From the NCBI RefSeq assembly GCF_937996225.1, contig NZ_CALKTC010000075.1, positions 9,538 to 73,537 on the forward strand: a stretch of 64,000 nt of DNA, given 5' to 3'. This stretch comes from an uncultured Campylobacter sp. (GTDB lineage Bacteria > Campylobacterota > Campylobacteria > Campylobacterales > Campylobacteraceae). Positions 18,671 through 27,178 of the stretch are shown here, one piece after another. The stretch's first letter is position 1; every line of letters starts with the position of its first letter. The translations under genes were made by a program, and so were the position numbers. The notes below the pieces were generated by a model that saw only the letters and a program-made list of their open reading frames with translations, had not been told where the DNA came from and did not search any database.

Positions 18671-19014
18671 TTATCCTTCGATCAAGCGCTTGATACCCGG
18701 CAAAAGCTCGCCTGACGCCTCGCAAATCCTGCTTCGCAGCACGCTAAAATCGCCGCAGTAATCGCCCAGAAGTTGCAAAATATCGTCTCTGATGGCTTGC
18801 GAGCGCTCGCTCAGAAGCAGCTCCTGCAAAAGGGCGAAAATTTCTCTCTCATGCGCCAGCGTGCAGCCGTAGTAGGGATCAAGGTAAAACCAGGGCACAA
18901 CAGAAGCGAGGCCTTTTCGACTTCGTCATCACCTCGCAAAACGGCGGCGATGCCCTCTACGCCGCCCTCCGCTATGGCTTTGTGCCTAGCCTCGTAATAT
19001 GCCGTGCGCGTCAA
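18671..19014 (-). pseudogene. Small unknown gene split by an apparent frameshift
   Basis: Two overlapping minus-strand frames together make one plausible protein of about 114 residues. The first (from ATG 19014) gives MTRTAYYEARHKAIAEGG and continues to DDEVEKASLL. The second picks up at 18898 with VPWFYLDPYYGC and runs to PGIKRLIEG. Joining them near 18897-18902 requires one added base; the site is not a homopolymer. The second frame could use its own GTG, but its sequence reads as the continuation of the first. I do not recognise the family. It lies 23 nt after fabI and so may be read through from it. A decayed gene, a sequencing error or a real overlap are all possible. Confidence 0.5.
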
Positions 19015-19037
19015 ATTTTACCCTTTTTGCACGCCGC

Positions 19038-19877
<840 letters not shown>

Positions 19878-19913
19878 CTATTTTTGCTTGGCTTTTTCTA
19901 CTTATTCTGCGTT

Positions 19914-19972
19914 AAAATTTAAAAAATAATGCTCACGAACCATATGTTCGCTCCGCTTATTTTTTAAATTTT
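19914..19972. repeat. Large nested palindrome between tpiA and fabI
   Basis: A perfect 16-bp inverted repeat (AAAATTTAAAAAATAA at 19914-19929 and its complement at 19957-19972) encloses a second hairpin, CGAAC-CATAT-GTTCG, at 19936-19950. It could end transcription from tpiA or act on fabI mRNA, as it lies about 50 nt before the fabI start. The symmetry is read directly from the sequence; the role is not known. Confidence 0.7.
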
Positions 19973-19977
19973 GCCTT

Positions 19978-20134
19978 GACTAAGCGAAAAATCCTGCGCA
20001 ATTTGACTTAAAAATTTTGCAACCCAAATTTGAAACCAAATTCGATAGCGGCAGTATCGTGAGATAGATTTTAATGTTGTGTAGAAATTTTAAGTCAAGA
20101 CTAGGCGCATAGCCTGTCGCGGACTTAAAATTTC
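19978..20134. repeat. Degenerate direct and inverted repeats upstream of fabI
   Basis: Two related units of about 35-41 nt (19978-20018 and 20099-20134) share GACTA-GCG, a CCTG-GC core and end in GACTTAAAA-TTT. In addition TTGACTTAAAAATTTT (20003-20018) is mirrored by AAATTTTAAGTCAA (20085-20098). The fragments look like copies of an intergenic element. No protein is encoded. Confidence 0.5.
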
Positions 20135-20152
20135 AAACTCATTAAAAGACGC

Positions 20153-20845
20153 TCACGAGACGACGCGTATAAGTTCCAAAAAGCCAGAGGCGTCCCAGCT
20201 TGCTGTGCCCACTAACACCCCGTCGCAACCTCTTATCGCGCAAATTTTTGCGATATTTTCAGCATTCACGCTGCCGCCGTAAAGCAGCGGCGCGGAGCTT
20301 TTGGTGCGCAAGAGCTTCAGCATTCTTTCGATCTGCTCACGCTGCGCGCTTCTGCCCGTGCCGATCGCCCAGACGGGCTCGTAGGCTAGTACTAAGCTCG
20401 GATATTTCAGATCGATACCCTCAAGCTGTGTCGCTACAAACTCCTCGCTGCGATCTTGCGCGAATGCCGCCTCGTCCTCGCCGACACAAAAAACGATGCG
20501 CCAGCCCTGCGCTGCGGCAAAACCGAATTTCTCTCTTATCAGCTCCGCGCTCTCGCCCAAAATGGCGCGCCGCTCGCTGTGACCGATAAGAACGGTTTTG
20601 ATATCAAATTCCGCCAGCATATCGCCGCCGATCTCACCCGTAAAGCTACCGTGCGCGGCAGGATAGAAATTTTGCGCGCCTTGAGTAAAATTTTTCACTT
20701 TCGCGCAAAATGCGCTAGCGGGCGGAAAAACTAAAATTTCATCCTCGCGCGAAATTCCGCCCGCTAAGCCTTCCTCTAAAGCTTTAGCGTACCGCTCAAA
20801 ACTAGCACGGGTATGGTTGCATTTAAGATTCGCCGCCAGTATCAT
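20153..20845 (-). CDS. tpiA: TpiA, triosephosphate isomerase
   Basis: Interconverts dihydroxyacetone phosphate and glyceraldehyde 3-phosphate. The 230-residue protein is of the short campylobacterial form. It has AANLKCNHT with the substrate Asn/Lys, the catalytic His in VLIGHSERR and catalytic Glu in [16 protein letters not shown], and [12 protein letters not shown] for phosphate binding. It overlaps pgk by 4 nt in the gapA-pgk-tpiA operon. Confidence 0.95.
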   Translation of the reverse strand: MILAANLKCNHTRASFERYAKALEEGLAGGISREDEILVFPPASAFCAKVKNFTQGAQNFYPAAHGSFTGEIGGDMLAEFDIKTVLIGHSERRAILGESAELIREKFGFAAAQGWRIVFCVGEDEAAFAQDRSEEFVATQLEGIDLKYPSLVLAYEPVWAIGTGRSAQREQIERMLKLLRTKSSAPLLYGGSVNAENIAKICAIRGCDGVLVGTASWDASGFLELIRVVS

Positions 20846-22053
20846 CGCAGCTCCGTTTTAGCAGTAAGCACTCGCACGCCCGGCAGCTCCTTGCCTTCGA
20901 TGAGTTCTAAGCTCGCGCCGCCTCCGGTAGAAATAAAAGTCATATCGTCGGCGTTACCAGCGCGTTCGACGACATCTGCAGTATCGCCGCCGCCCACTAC
21001 GGTTGTGGCGTCGCTATCTGCGATCGCGTGCGATATATGTAGGCTACCACGAGCGAATTTATCGATCTCAAAAACTCCCATCGGTCCGTTCCACCAGATC
21101 GTTTGCGCATCGTCTAGGGCTTCTTTAAAAAGCGCTATGGTCGCAGGTCCGATATCTAGTCCCATCCAATCGCTTGGAATTTCTTGGACGGTAACCTTTT
21201 TTGTAACGGCATCTTGCGAACATTGCGGAGCTGCGACGGCATCAACGGGGATATAAATTTTAACCCCAAGCTCGCGAGCATTGCGGAGAATATTTTTTGC
21301 TTCCTCGATTAGATCCTCTTCGAGTAAAGATTTGCCGATGTCATATCCAACGGCTTTTAAAAACGTAAACGCCATGCCACCTCCGATGATGAGCTTATCG
21401 ACTTTAGGAAGTAAATTTTTAAGTGCCTGAAGCTTGCCGCTTACTTTGCTGCCGCCCGTTACGGCTACAAAAGGACGCGCAGGATCTTTAATAAGGTCTT
21501 TGGCGAATTTTATCTCTTTTAGCAGCAAAAATCCCGCCGCTTTGTGTGCCTCATCGTAGAATTTCGTAATCGCCTCTACCGAAGCATGCGCGCGGTGGCA
21601 TACGCCAAAAGCGTCGTTGATATAAAATTCCGCGTAGCTTGCGAGCCTCTTAGCTAGTGCTTCGTCATTTTTGCTCTCGCCCTTTTCAAAGCGCAGATTA
21701 TCCAGCAGAAGCACTTCGCCCTTTTTAAGCGAATTTACTGCAGCTCCAGCTTCCTCGCCCGCGACGTCGGAGACAAATTTTATCTCGCGCTCCAAAAGCC
21801 TAGATAGCCTCTTTACCACAGGCTTTAGGCTAAGTCTTTCTTCGTATCCGTTTTTCGGGCGTCCTAAGTGGCTGGCTAAAATTACCGCGCAGCCCTCGTC
21901 TAAGCAATATTTAATAGTAGGGATAGACGAACGGATGCGGCGATCGTCCGTAATATTGCAAAACTCATCCATCGGCACGTTAAAATCACACCTGATAAAA
22001 ACGCGCGCGCCGTCTTTAAATTTCAAATCTTTAATCGAAAGAATTTCGCCCAT
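20842..22053 (-). CDS. pgk: Pgk, phosphoglycerate kinase
   Basis: Transfers phosphate between 1,3-bisphosphoglycerate and ADP. Motifs: [12 protein letters not shown] (substrate site), [40 protein letters not shown] and the C-terminal GGGDTADVV plus [10 protein letters not shown] take the ATG at 22053: an AAGGA formed by the last codons of gapA lies 7-8 nt ahead, and [10 protein letters not shown] is a normal N-terminus. An in-frame ATG 8 codons earlier lies inside gapA. Length is then 403 residues, usual for the enzyme. Confidence 0.94.
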   Translation of the reverse strand: MGEILSIKDLKFKDGARVFIRCDFNVPMDEFCNITDDRRIRSSIPTIKYCLDEGCAVILASHLGRPKNGYEERLSLKPVVKRLSRLLEREIKFVSDVAGEEAGAAVNSLKKGEVLLLDNLRFEKGESKNDEALAKRLASYAEFYINDAFGVCHRAHASVEAITKFYDEAHKAAGFLLLKEIKFAKDLIKDPARPFVAVTGGSKVSGKLQALKNLLPKVDKLIIGGGMAFTFLKAVGYDIGKSLLEEDLIEEAKNILRNARELGVKIYIPVDAVAAPQCSQDAVTKKVTVQEIPSDWMGLDIGPATIALFKEALDDAQTIWWNGPMGVFEIDKFARGSLHISHAIADSDATTVVGGGDTADVVERAGNADDMTFISTGGGASLELIEGKELPGVRVLTAKTELR

Positions 22054-22054
22054 C

Positions 22055-23059
22055 TTATTTCCTTCTTTTTGCCGCATATAGGGCTAAATCGATGAGGCGC
22101 TCGCTATATCCCCACTCGTTGTCATACCAGCTCATCACTTTTATCAGATTGCCGTCAATTACCTGCGTGCAGTCGCTAGCTACGATGCTGGAGTATTCTG
22201 AAGTACAAAAATCACTGCTGACACGGCTATCGTCGTCTACGAGCAAAATTCCTTTCATATCTTTAGCGGCATAGCGGCGGAAAATTTCATTTAGCTCCTC
22301 AGCACTCGTCTGTTTACGCGTTAGCACCGTTAGATCAACCATCGAAACGTTAGCCACCGGCACGCGCACCGATTGTCCGTGCATCTTACCGCTTAGCTGC
22401 GGAAGTACCTTACTAATCGCTTTTGCCGCACCCGTCGTAGTCGGAGCGATATTAAGAGCCGCGGCGCGTGAACGGCGAAAGTCTTTGGCTTTTACATCGA
22501 CTAGACTCTGTCCATGCGTATAAGCATGAATTGTCGTCATCAGACCCTTTTCGATACCAAGCTCGTCGTCTAGAATTTTTGCAATCGGAGCTAGACCGTT
22601 AGTGGTGCAGCTAGCGTTTGAGATGACGCGCTGTCCTGCATAAGCGCCCTCATTAACGCCGATTACGAAAGTAGGCGTATCATCCTTGGCAGGCGCGCTC
22701 ATTACGACTACGCCGATACCGTTATCTATGAACGGCTTGCATTTTTCGCTCGTTAAAAACGCACCAGTACATTCAAGCACAGCTTCTGCACCATCGCCCG
22801 CAAAATCAAGCTCCGCAGGCTCTCTGGTGGAATATACACGGATCTTTTTGCCGTCTACGGCTATGCATTCGTCGCTTAGAATTTCTACTTTTTTACGAAA
22901 CTCGCCGTGAACGGTGTCGTATTGAAGCAGGTATCTCGTAAGCTCGCGCTTAGCGGTATCGTTGATCGACACAAGCTCCACATCGTCCCTGCTTAGAGCA
23001 ATTCTAGCCGCGCACCTACCGATCCTTCCAAAGCCGTTAATTGCGATTTTTACTGCCAT
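22055..23059 (-). CDS. gapA: GapA, glyceraldehyde-3-phosphate dehydrogenase
   Basis: Oxidises glyceraldehyde 3-phosphate with NAD(P) and phosphate. The 334 residues have INGFGRIGR at the start, the catalytic Cys in [13 protein letters not shown], His in the [12 protein letters not shown] stretch, and [10 protein letters not shown] at the C-terminus. It is the first gene of gapA-pgk-tpiA, with AAGGAGAACCTT before the ATG. Its promoter must lie in the 137 nt shared with the divergent lipoprotein gene. Confidence 0.96.
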   Translation of the reverse strand: MAVKIAINGFGRIGRCAARIALSRDDVELVSINDTAKRELTRYLLQYDTVHGEFRKKVEILSDECIAVDGKKIRVYSTREPAELDFAGDGAEAVLECTGAFLTSEKCKPFIDNGIGVVVMSAPAKDDTPTFVIGVNEGAYAGQRVISNASCTTNGLAPIAKILDDELGIEKGLMTTIHAYTHGQSLVDVKAKDFRRSRAAALNIAPTTTGAAKAISKVLPQLSGKMHGQSVRVPVANVSMVDLTVLTRKQTSAEELNEIFRRYAAKDMKGILLVDDDSRVSSDFCTSEYSSIVASDCTQVIDGNLIKVMSWYDNEWGYSERLIDLALYAAKRRK

Positions 23060-23163
23060 AAGGTTCTCCTTATTTGGGATGTTTTCAGCTGGAATTTTAC
23101 TAAATTTGGGTTAATCTTTGATTAAATAAAAAGTCGCGAAATCTAGGATTTACTTTTTGGCTA

Positions 23164-23169
23164 TATAAT
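23164..23169 (+). promoter_or_regulatory. -10 box of the small lipoprotein gene
   Basis: TATAAT about 28 nt ahead of the ATG at 23197, followed by AAAGGAG as ribosome-binding site. Upstream is AT-rich without a clear -35, as is common for Campylobacter sigma-70 promoters. Confidence 0.6.
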
Positions 23170-23196
23170 TCGCGAACTTTTTTTAAAGGAGAAAAA

Positions 23197-23574
23197 ATGA
23201 GACGAATTGTATTATCGTCATTAGCGGCAATCGCGATTTTAAGCGGATGCAACCAACCTAAGGCCGATACGGCTCCGCAGCAAAAGCAAGAGTCTGTAGC
23301 GCACACGATCGTATTTCTACTCGGAGAGACCGGAGATAAGCGCATCAGCCTTAGCTCGAACGATATGTTTGCAACGGGCGTGTTAACCGACGAAAAGGGT
23401 AAAAAGCATAATCTTAAACGCGCGGCTTCCGCAAGCGGCATAATGCTTACGAATAACGAAGGTATCGAGCTTCTTTTCAAACGCGGAGAGGGAGTGTATA
23501 CGCCGGGCAAAGGCAAGAAGGATATTCCGGTAACCTACACCGAGCACGAGCACAAAAGCGGCGAAATGATGTAG
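23197..23574 (+). CDS. Small lipoprotein, MliC-like (possible lysozyme inhibitor)
   Basis: 125 residues with a lipoprotein signal (RRIVLSSLAAIAILSGC, lipidated Cys at about 18). The mature part has LKRAASASGIMLTNNEGIELLFKRGEGVYT, which resembles the MliC/PliC C-type lysozyme inhibitor pattern (LKQ-SASGA-Y--DG---WTKGDEA). The identification rests on that stretch and on size. MliC proteins normally have a disulfide; apart from the lipid Cys there is no cysteine in the mature part, so function as an inhibitor is uncertain. It has its own promoter and stands alone, divergent from gapA. Confidence 0.5.
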   Translation: MRRIVLSSLAAIAILSGCNQPKADTAPQQKQESVAHTIVFLLGETGDKRISLSSNDMFATGVLTDEKGKKHNLKRAASASGIMLTNNEGIELLFKRGEGVYTPGKGKKDIPVTYTEHEHKSGEMM

Positions 23575-23954
23575 CCGCGGCGAGGTTAAATTTAAGCGCC
23601 CGCAAAAGCGAATTAAATTTAACCCCTCATTCCTAAATTTCGACTTCTTTATCCATAGCAAAATTTAACCCTTGTTTCGATCTCTTTGATCTGCGATAAA
23701 ATTCAATCTTTTATTTTCGCTTCTTTCATCTACGCAAATTGAACTTTTTTGTGAATTTAAGCTTGCGCTCACCGAAAGCAAGCTCCGCGAGTTCAAAATC
23801 ATTAAATTTTACGAAATATCCACTTGATCTGCGCTTTACCAGCGAATTTCTTGATCTTCAACCGAATTTCACTTCAAATTCGCTAAACTGCGCTGAAATT
23901 TTAGCAGACCGGTGCAAATACGGCGTAAAATAGATCATTTAGCGAGATTGCCGC
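23575..23954. other. Intergenic region, no gene seen
   Basis: 380 nt rich in AAATTT words. The only signal I can support is a TAAAAT at 23926-23931, well placed as a -10 box for the gene starting at 23955. No convincing reading frame on either strand. Confidence 0.5.
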
Positions 23955-24404
23955 ATGGATAGCATTAAATTTTACCTAAACGATTACGATATGAAAGGCG
24001 AAGGCCTTACCGAAGTCGTCGTTACGATAAACGATAAGCCCCTGCTTGAGCTGATTAGGCAGCGCGAGCGAAGCTTTGCGGCAAAGGACGGGCAAGCTAG
24101 CGTCGCGGGAGACTACGCCTATTTGAGCCTAATTGATTTTAAAAAGCTCTTTTTGGATGCGCTCTTGCCTAACAGACAGCTTGCGGCTAGCGACGAGCGA
24201 AGCGTCGTCCTACTGGGCTGTCCGTGCGGGATCTGGGACTGCTGGTATCTCGCGCTTAAGATTAAATTTGAAACGGAGACGGTTAAGCTTTACGAGTTTA
24301 AAAACCCGCGTCGCAAAGATTGGCAGTATGGGCTTGAGTTTAGAATTGACCGCGTGAGCTTTGTGAGCGAAATTTCCAAAATCGCCTCTTTTGATAAGCT
24401 CTAA
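23955..24404 (+). CDS. Unknown protein with Cys-x-Cys-x4-Cys-Trp motif
   Basis: 149 residues, cytoplasmic by composition, with no signal or membrane helix. The notable part is VVLLGCPCGIWDCWYL near residues 85-100. A similar C-x-C-G-x3-C-W pattern occurs in small uncharacterised proteins of other bacteria, perhaps as a metal site. The rest (acidic/basic mix, KLYEFKNPRRKDWQYGLEF) is unfamiliar. It faces the barnase/barstar pair tail to tail; a part in toxin immunity could be imagined but nothing in the sequence shows it. Confidence 0.6.
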   Translation: MDSIKFYLNDYDMKGEGLTEVVVTINDKPLLELIRQRERSFAAKDGQASVAGDYAYLSLIDFKKLFLDALLPNRQLAASDERSVVLLGCPCGIWDCWYLALKIKFETETVKLYEFKNPRRKDWQYGLEFRIDRVSFVSEISKIASFDKL

Positions 24405-24486
24405 AATTTAGATCTAAATTTAGGAAATTTTAACGGCGTGCTCGAAACTGCGGCGAAATAAACTCGTCTTAGGCTCGGTAAAATTT

Positions 24487-24523
24487 GGCTTTGAAGCCAT
24501 AATAAGCTGTCGCGAGAGCTTAT
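24487..24523. terminator. Possible hairpins between convergent genes
   Basis: Two short inverted repeats: TGGCT-TTGA-AGCCA (24486-24499) and ATAAGCT-8 nt-AGCTTAT (24502-24523). The second overlaps the barstar stop. There is no long T tract, so termination strength is doubtful. Confidence 0.3.
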
Positions 24524-24801
24524 AGTATTAAAATTTTCGCCTTGCCGCTTCGCAAAACCTCGAGCAAAATATCATAAAATTTGCCCAGCCTTAGCTTTAA
24601 AATTCCGCCCCTTTTGATAATCACGAAGACCCGCCCGCCCCGCTCGCCTAGCGCGTCGTAGAGCGCGTCTAAATTTGCGACGTATTCGGGCTCGAAATCC
24701 AGCGCTGCGGCAAACAGCGCGAAAATTTGATCTTTGCGCCTAATCTTTGCGCCGTCGATGATGATCTTTGCGCCGCGGCACGTTTTAAAATTTAAACTCA
24801 T
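24520..24801 (-). CDS. Barstar-family ribonuclease inhibitor
   Basis: 93 residues with the barstar pattern IIIDGAKIRRKDQIFALFAAALDFEPEYVANLDALYDAL: a first strand, a helix, then the N-L-D-A-L-(Y/W)-D motif that fills the barnase active site (barstar Asp39 region). The C-terminal strand KAKILIL is also as expected. It lies directly after a barnase-like gene with an ATGA overlap, so the two are co-translated. It should stay in the cytoplasm and block any ribonuclease that is not exported. Firm at family level. Confidence 0.9.
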   Translation of the reverse strand: MSLNFKTCRGAKIIIDGAKIRRKDQIFALFAAALDFEPEYVANLDALYDALGERGGRVFVIIKRGGILKLRLGKFYDILLEVLRSGKAKILIL

Positions 24802-25541
24802 TGCACGCGCTCGAAGCTTTCGTAATGATCGGCGGTGTAGAAGATCAGCCCGTCATTTGAAAATATCAGCCGCTTCGCGCCGCGCGCGCCGCCGCGATAC
24901 TCGATGTCGCACTCGCGCCAGATCCGCCCCTTTTTATCAGGTAGTCTGCGCTCGAAATTGCCGAAACGATCGCCGCCTATGCTCTTGCCGCGCGCATATC
25001 GCCACAGATCGCCGCCCTGCCAGCCAAGCTCGCCAGCCTGCTTTTTCGTGATAAAATTTTGCGGCAAAGAGCCCGTACGGCGGATATGAGCGCTCACGCA
25101 CTCCCTGCTTATGCAGGGCTCGTCCGCGAGCTGATTTTTAGAATTTGCGGCGGGATTTTGAGATTGCGAAGCTTCATAATCTGCGCTAAGCCGCCTGTGG
25201 ACGTCCGCCTCATCTTTAGGATTTGCCGCGGCGGGCTCGTTTACTTGCGGATGAGATTTTAAATCTCCTAGATCTGCTCCGCGCTCTGCCCCGCCGTCTG
25301 CGCTTCTTGCACCGCTCTCATTTTTTGCGTCGGCGCCGCTTGCAGGATTTTCGGAGCTTGAAACTTTACGATCGGTGCCGCTTTTGATATCTTGCGCGCT
25401 GTTTTTACGAGAGGCGGCATCCAGGGTTTTGGAGGTAAAAATCCGCTCATCTTTAGTCGTAGGACTGCGCGAATTGGAGATAAAATTTAGCGTCAAAAAA
25501 AGTGCTGCGAAAATTGCGAGCGGGATCAGCTTTTTTGCCAC
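24798..25541 (-). CDS. Membrane-anchored or exported barnase-like ribonuclease
   Basis: The last 87 residues match barnase: NFITKKQAGELGWQ, GKSIGGDRFGNFERRLPDKKGR, WRECDIEY with the general-base Glu (about 210) and TADHYESFERV with the His acid (about 239), plus intervening Arg residues. A hydrophobic N-terminus (KKLIPLAIFAALFLTLNF) serves as signal or anchor, then comes a linker of about 115 residues that is Ser/Ala/Asn-rich, and a Cys pair (CISREC) just before the catalytic domain. I start at GTG 25541, with AGAGG 6 nt before it, two bases after the DedA stop; longer frames run back through DedA. It pairs with the barstar gene by ATGA overlap. Likely an RNase used outside the cytoplasm, for nutrition or competition. 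Confidence 0.87.
   Translation of the reverse strand: MAKKLIPLAIFAALFLTLNFISNSRSPTTKDERIFTSKTLDAASRKNSAQDIKSGTDRKVSSSENPASGADAKNESGARSADGGAERGADLGDLKSHPQVNEPAAANPKDEADVHRRLSADYEASQSQNPAANSKNQLADEPCISRECVSAHIRRTGSLPQNFITKKQAGELGWQGGDLWRYARGKSIGGDRFGNFERRLPDKKGRIWRECDIEYRGGARGAKRLIFSNDGLIFYTADHYESFERVQ
25116..25466 (-). repeat. Low-complexity linker island in the barnase gene
   Basis: Codons about 26-142 of the ribonuclease: SRKNSAQDIKSG, GADAKNESGARSADGGAERG, SQNPAANSKN. It is like the islands in other genes of this window but with more Ala, Gly and charged residues. It separates the membrane segment from the catalytic domain. Confidence 0.5.
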
Positions 25542-25543
25542 CG

Positions 25544-26107
25544 CTAGCCTCTTTTGCGCGTGGCGAAGTGAAAATAGAGCACGATCGCCGCTACTATCGC
25601 GCCTAGAGCCAGCGGAGCAATCCACGGCGCGTCCTTGATGTGCACATAGAGCTCGCGCACGAAATCGCCCGCGTAATAGCTCAGTAACCCCACCACAAGC
25701 GCCCAAATGAGCGAGCTTACGGCATTGATGACGCTAAATTTTAAAAACGAATATTTTGTGATACCGATTGCGATCGGTACGAGGGTTTTGAGGCCGTAGA
25801 TGAATTTTTTGATTAAAATTATGCGGTCGCCGTATTTACGAAACAAAATTTGCGCCAGAGCGAGGTTGCGGCGCTGTTTGCGCAGATAGGGCATGATCTC
25901 TTTTTTATTGTAGCGGCTTACTAAAAACAGCCCCGAATCGCCTATAAAGTTCGATATGCAGGCAATTACGATGCATAAGACGATATTGAGCTCGCCGGCC
26001 GAGCTTAGCACGCCCGCTGCCGCAAGCGCCAAAAATCCTCCGCCCAGCGAATACAAAAACAGTATCAGATACCCCCACGTATGGAGGTTTTCAAACATCG
26101 ACTCCAT
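25544..26107 (-). CDS. DedA family membrane protein
   Basis: About 187 residues with four to five hydrophobic segments. Family marks: GYLILFLYSLGGGFLALAAAGVLS, FIGDSGLFLVSRYNKKE, the arginine-bearing LFRKYGDRIILIKKFIYGLKTLVPIAIG and a C-terminal helix ending HFATRKRG. DedA proteins take part in membrane lipid recycling (undecaprenyl phosphate or other lipids) and proton-motive homeostasis. The ATG at 26107 has AAAGGA 4 nt upstream; a TTG codon precedes it. The barnase gene starts two bases after its stop, so the three genes form one unit. Confidence 0.85.
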   Translation of the reverse strand: MESMFENLHTWGYLILFLYSLGGGFLALAAAGVLSSAGELNIVLCIVIACISNFIGDSGLFLVSRYNKKEIMPYLRKQRRNLALAQILFRKYGDRIILIKKFIYGLKTLVPIAIGITKYSFLKFSVINAVSSLIWALVVGLLSYYAGDFVRELYVHIKDAPWIAPLALGAIVAAIVLYFHFATRKRG

Positions 26108-26110
26108 CAA

Positions 26111-26586
26111 ATCCTTTCATTAGATCGTATAAAATTCTAAAAAATTTGACTAAAGCAGCTTTAAAATTCAGTGCGAAAACTTCACTCCAACGTCCCACGA
26201 CGCCACTTGATTTTGCTGCGACATTAAATTTAAAATTCCGCACGGCTGTCGCAAAATACAAAATTCCGCCGCAAAATATTAAGCGAAATTCTAAAATAAA
26301 ATTTCTAGCATCAAGTAAAATCACCGCAAAATTTAGCGGTAAAATTTTGCGACTATAAATTTAATGACAAAATTTCGACTTCTTTAGAATTCAAAGCAAC
26401 TTGCGAATTACGCAGGATTTACGCGATATCTTCAAATGCCTCCCACCCCGCGAATTGCAATGAAATTACGCACCTAAGTCTATTATTCTGCAGAAATCAC
26501 GCGAGCAAAATTCCAAGCCGCTAATAAAACGCCCATAAAGCAAAATTTTTCGCTAAGCTATGTGCCTTAGCATCTTTAGCTAAATT
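26111..26586. other. Intergenic region, no gene seen
   Basis: 476 nt, AT-rich, dense in AAAATTC and AAATTT words (for example 26151-26345). A 77-codon minus frame ending inside dedA has no family features and no good start. I see no RNA gene or clear hairpin. Confidence 0.5.
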
Positions 26587-27168
26587 TTACTCATCTGCGC
26601 CAATTACTCGCATCAAAAGTGCATAGCCCTCAGTATTTGGATCAAAAGCGCGGTCATTTTTGGTCTCCAGCACCGAACCGCCCAGGCTCACGCCCGCAAA
26701 CAGCCCGCCTTTATTCGTAAAGACGTACATATCTTGATTTAGCACGTCTAAAGAGCCAGAATCGGCGCTGTAGTTACCCGCAACCGCCGTAGCGTCGCCC
26801 GAAAGCGTGATTTGGGAATTTCGCATTTTTTGGATTACATCGTCATGCATTACGAAAATGACTAGATAATTATCCTCATAGCCGATCTGAAGTCCTACGC
26901 TGGCGCTACTGATCTCAGCACCGCTTACGCTGTGCGCGCCGTCGTTATTGTAGATGATGATCCCCTCGCCGTACATTCCGCCTATGATGAAGCCCAGCTT
27001 TTTGACGCTCGGAAATATCACTATCGCGCGGGCTTGTTGTGCTAGATATTTGTACTGCGAGTTTGTGCGCATTACCGACGAATAGGCGCTTGCGCTGTTG
27101 ATGATGAGCTCATCATCGGCAAATGCCGCGTTAAAAAGCAAAAATAAAGCGATTATAAATTTTTTCAT
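26587..27168 (-). CDS. Exported SYLF-domain (Ysc84-like) lipid-binding protein
   Basis: 193 residues with a Sec signal peptide (KKFIIALFLLFNAAFA-D). The mature protein is one SYLF domain: ARAIVIFPSVKKLGFIIGGMYGEGIIIY, ASVGLQIGYEDNYLVIFVMHDDVIQKM, GNYSADSGSLDVLNQDMYVFTNKGGLFAGVSLGGSVLETKND. The domain binds phosphoinositide-like and other acidic lipids in eukaryotes; periplasmic bacterial members are of unknown use. It ends the minus-strand series after rny, with only 10 nt between them. Confidence 0.85.
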   Translation of the reverse strand: MKKFIIALFLLFNAAFADDELIINSASAYSSVMRTNSQYKYLAQQARAIVIFPSVKKLGFIIGGMYGEGIIIYNNDGAHSVSGAEISSASVGLQIGYEDNYLVIFVMHDDVIQKMRNSQITLSGDATAVAGNYSADSGSLDVLNQDMYVFTNKGGLFAGVSLGGSVLETKNDRAFDPNTEGYALLMRVIGADE

Positions 27169-27178
27169 TTCACACTCC

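Noticed and set aside
18671..18898. Programmed ribosomal frameshift in the small gene after fabI
   Set aside because: No slippery heptamer or run and no evident downstream stem; mutation or read error is simpler.
24798..25706. 302-codon version of the barnase gene
   Set aside because: The extra 55 codons lie within dedA in another frame. GTG 25541 has its own AGAGG and opens directly into a signal segment.
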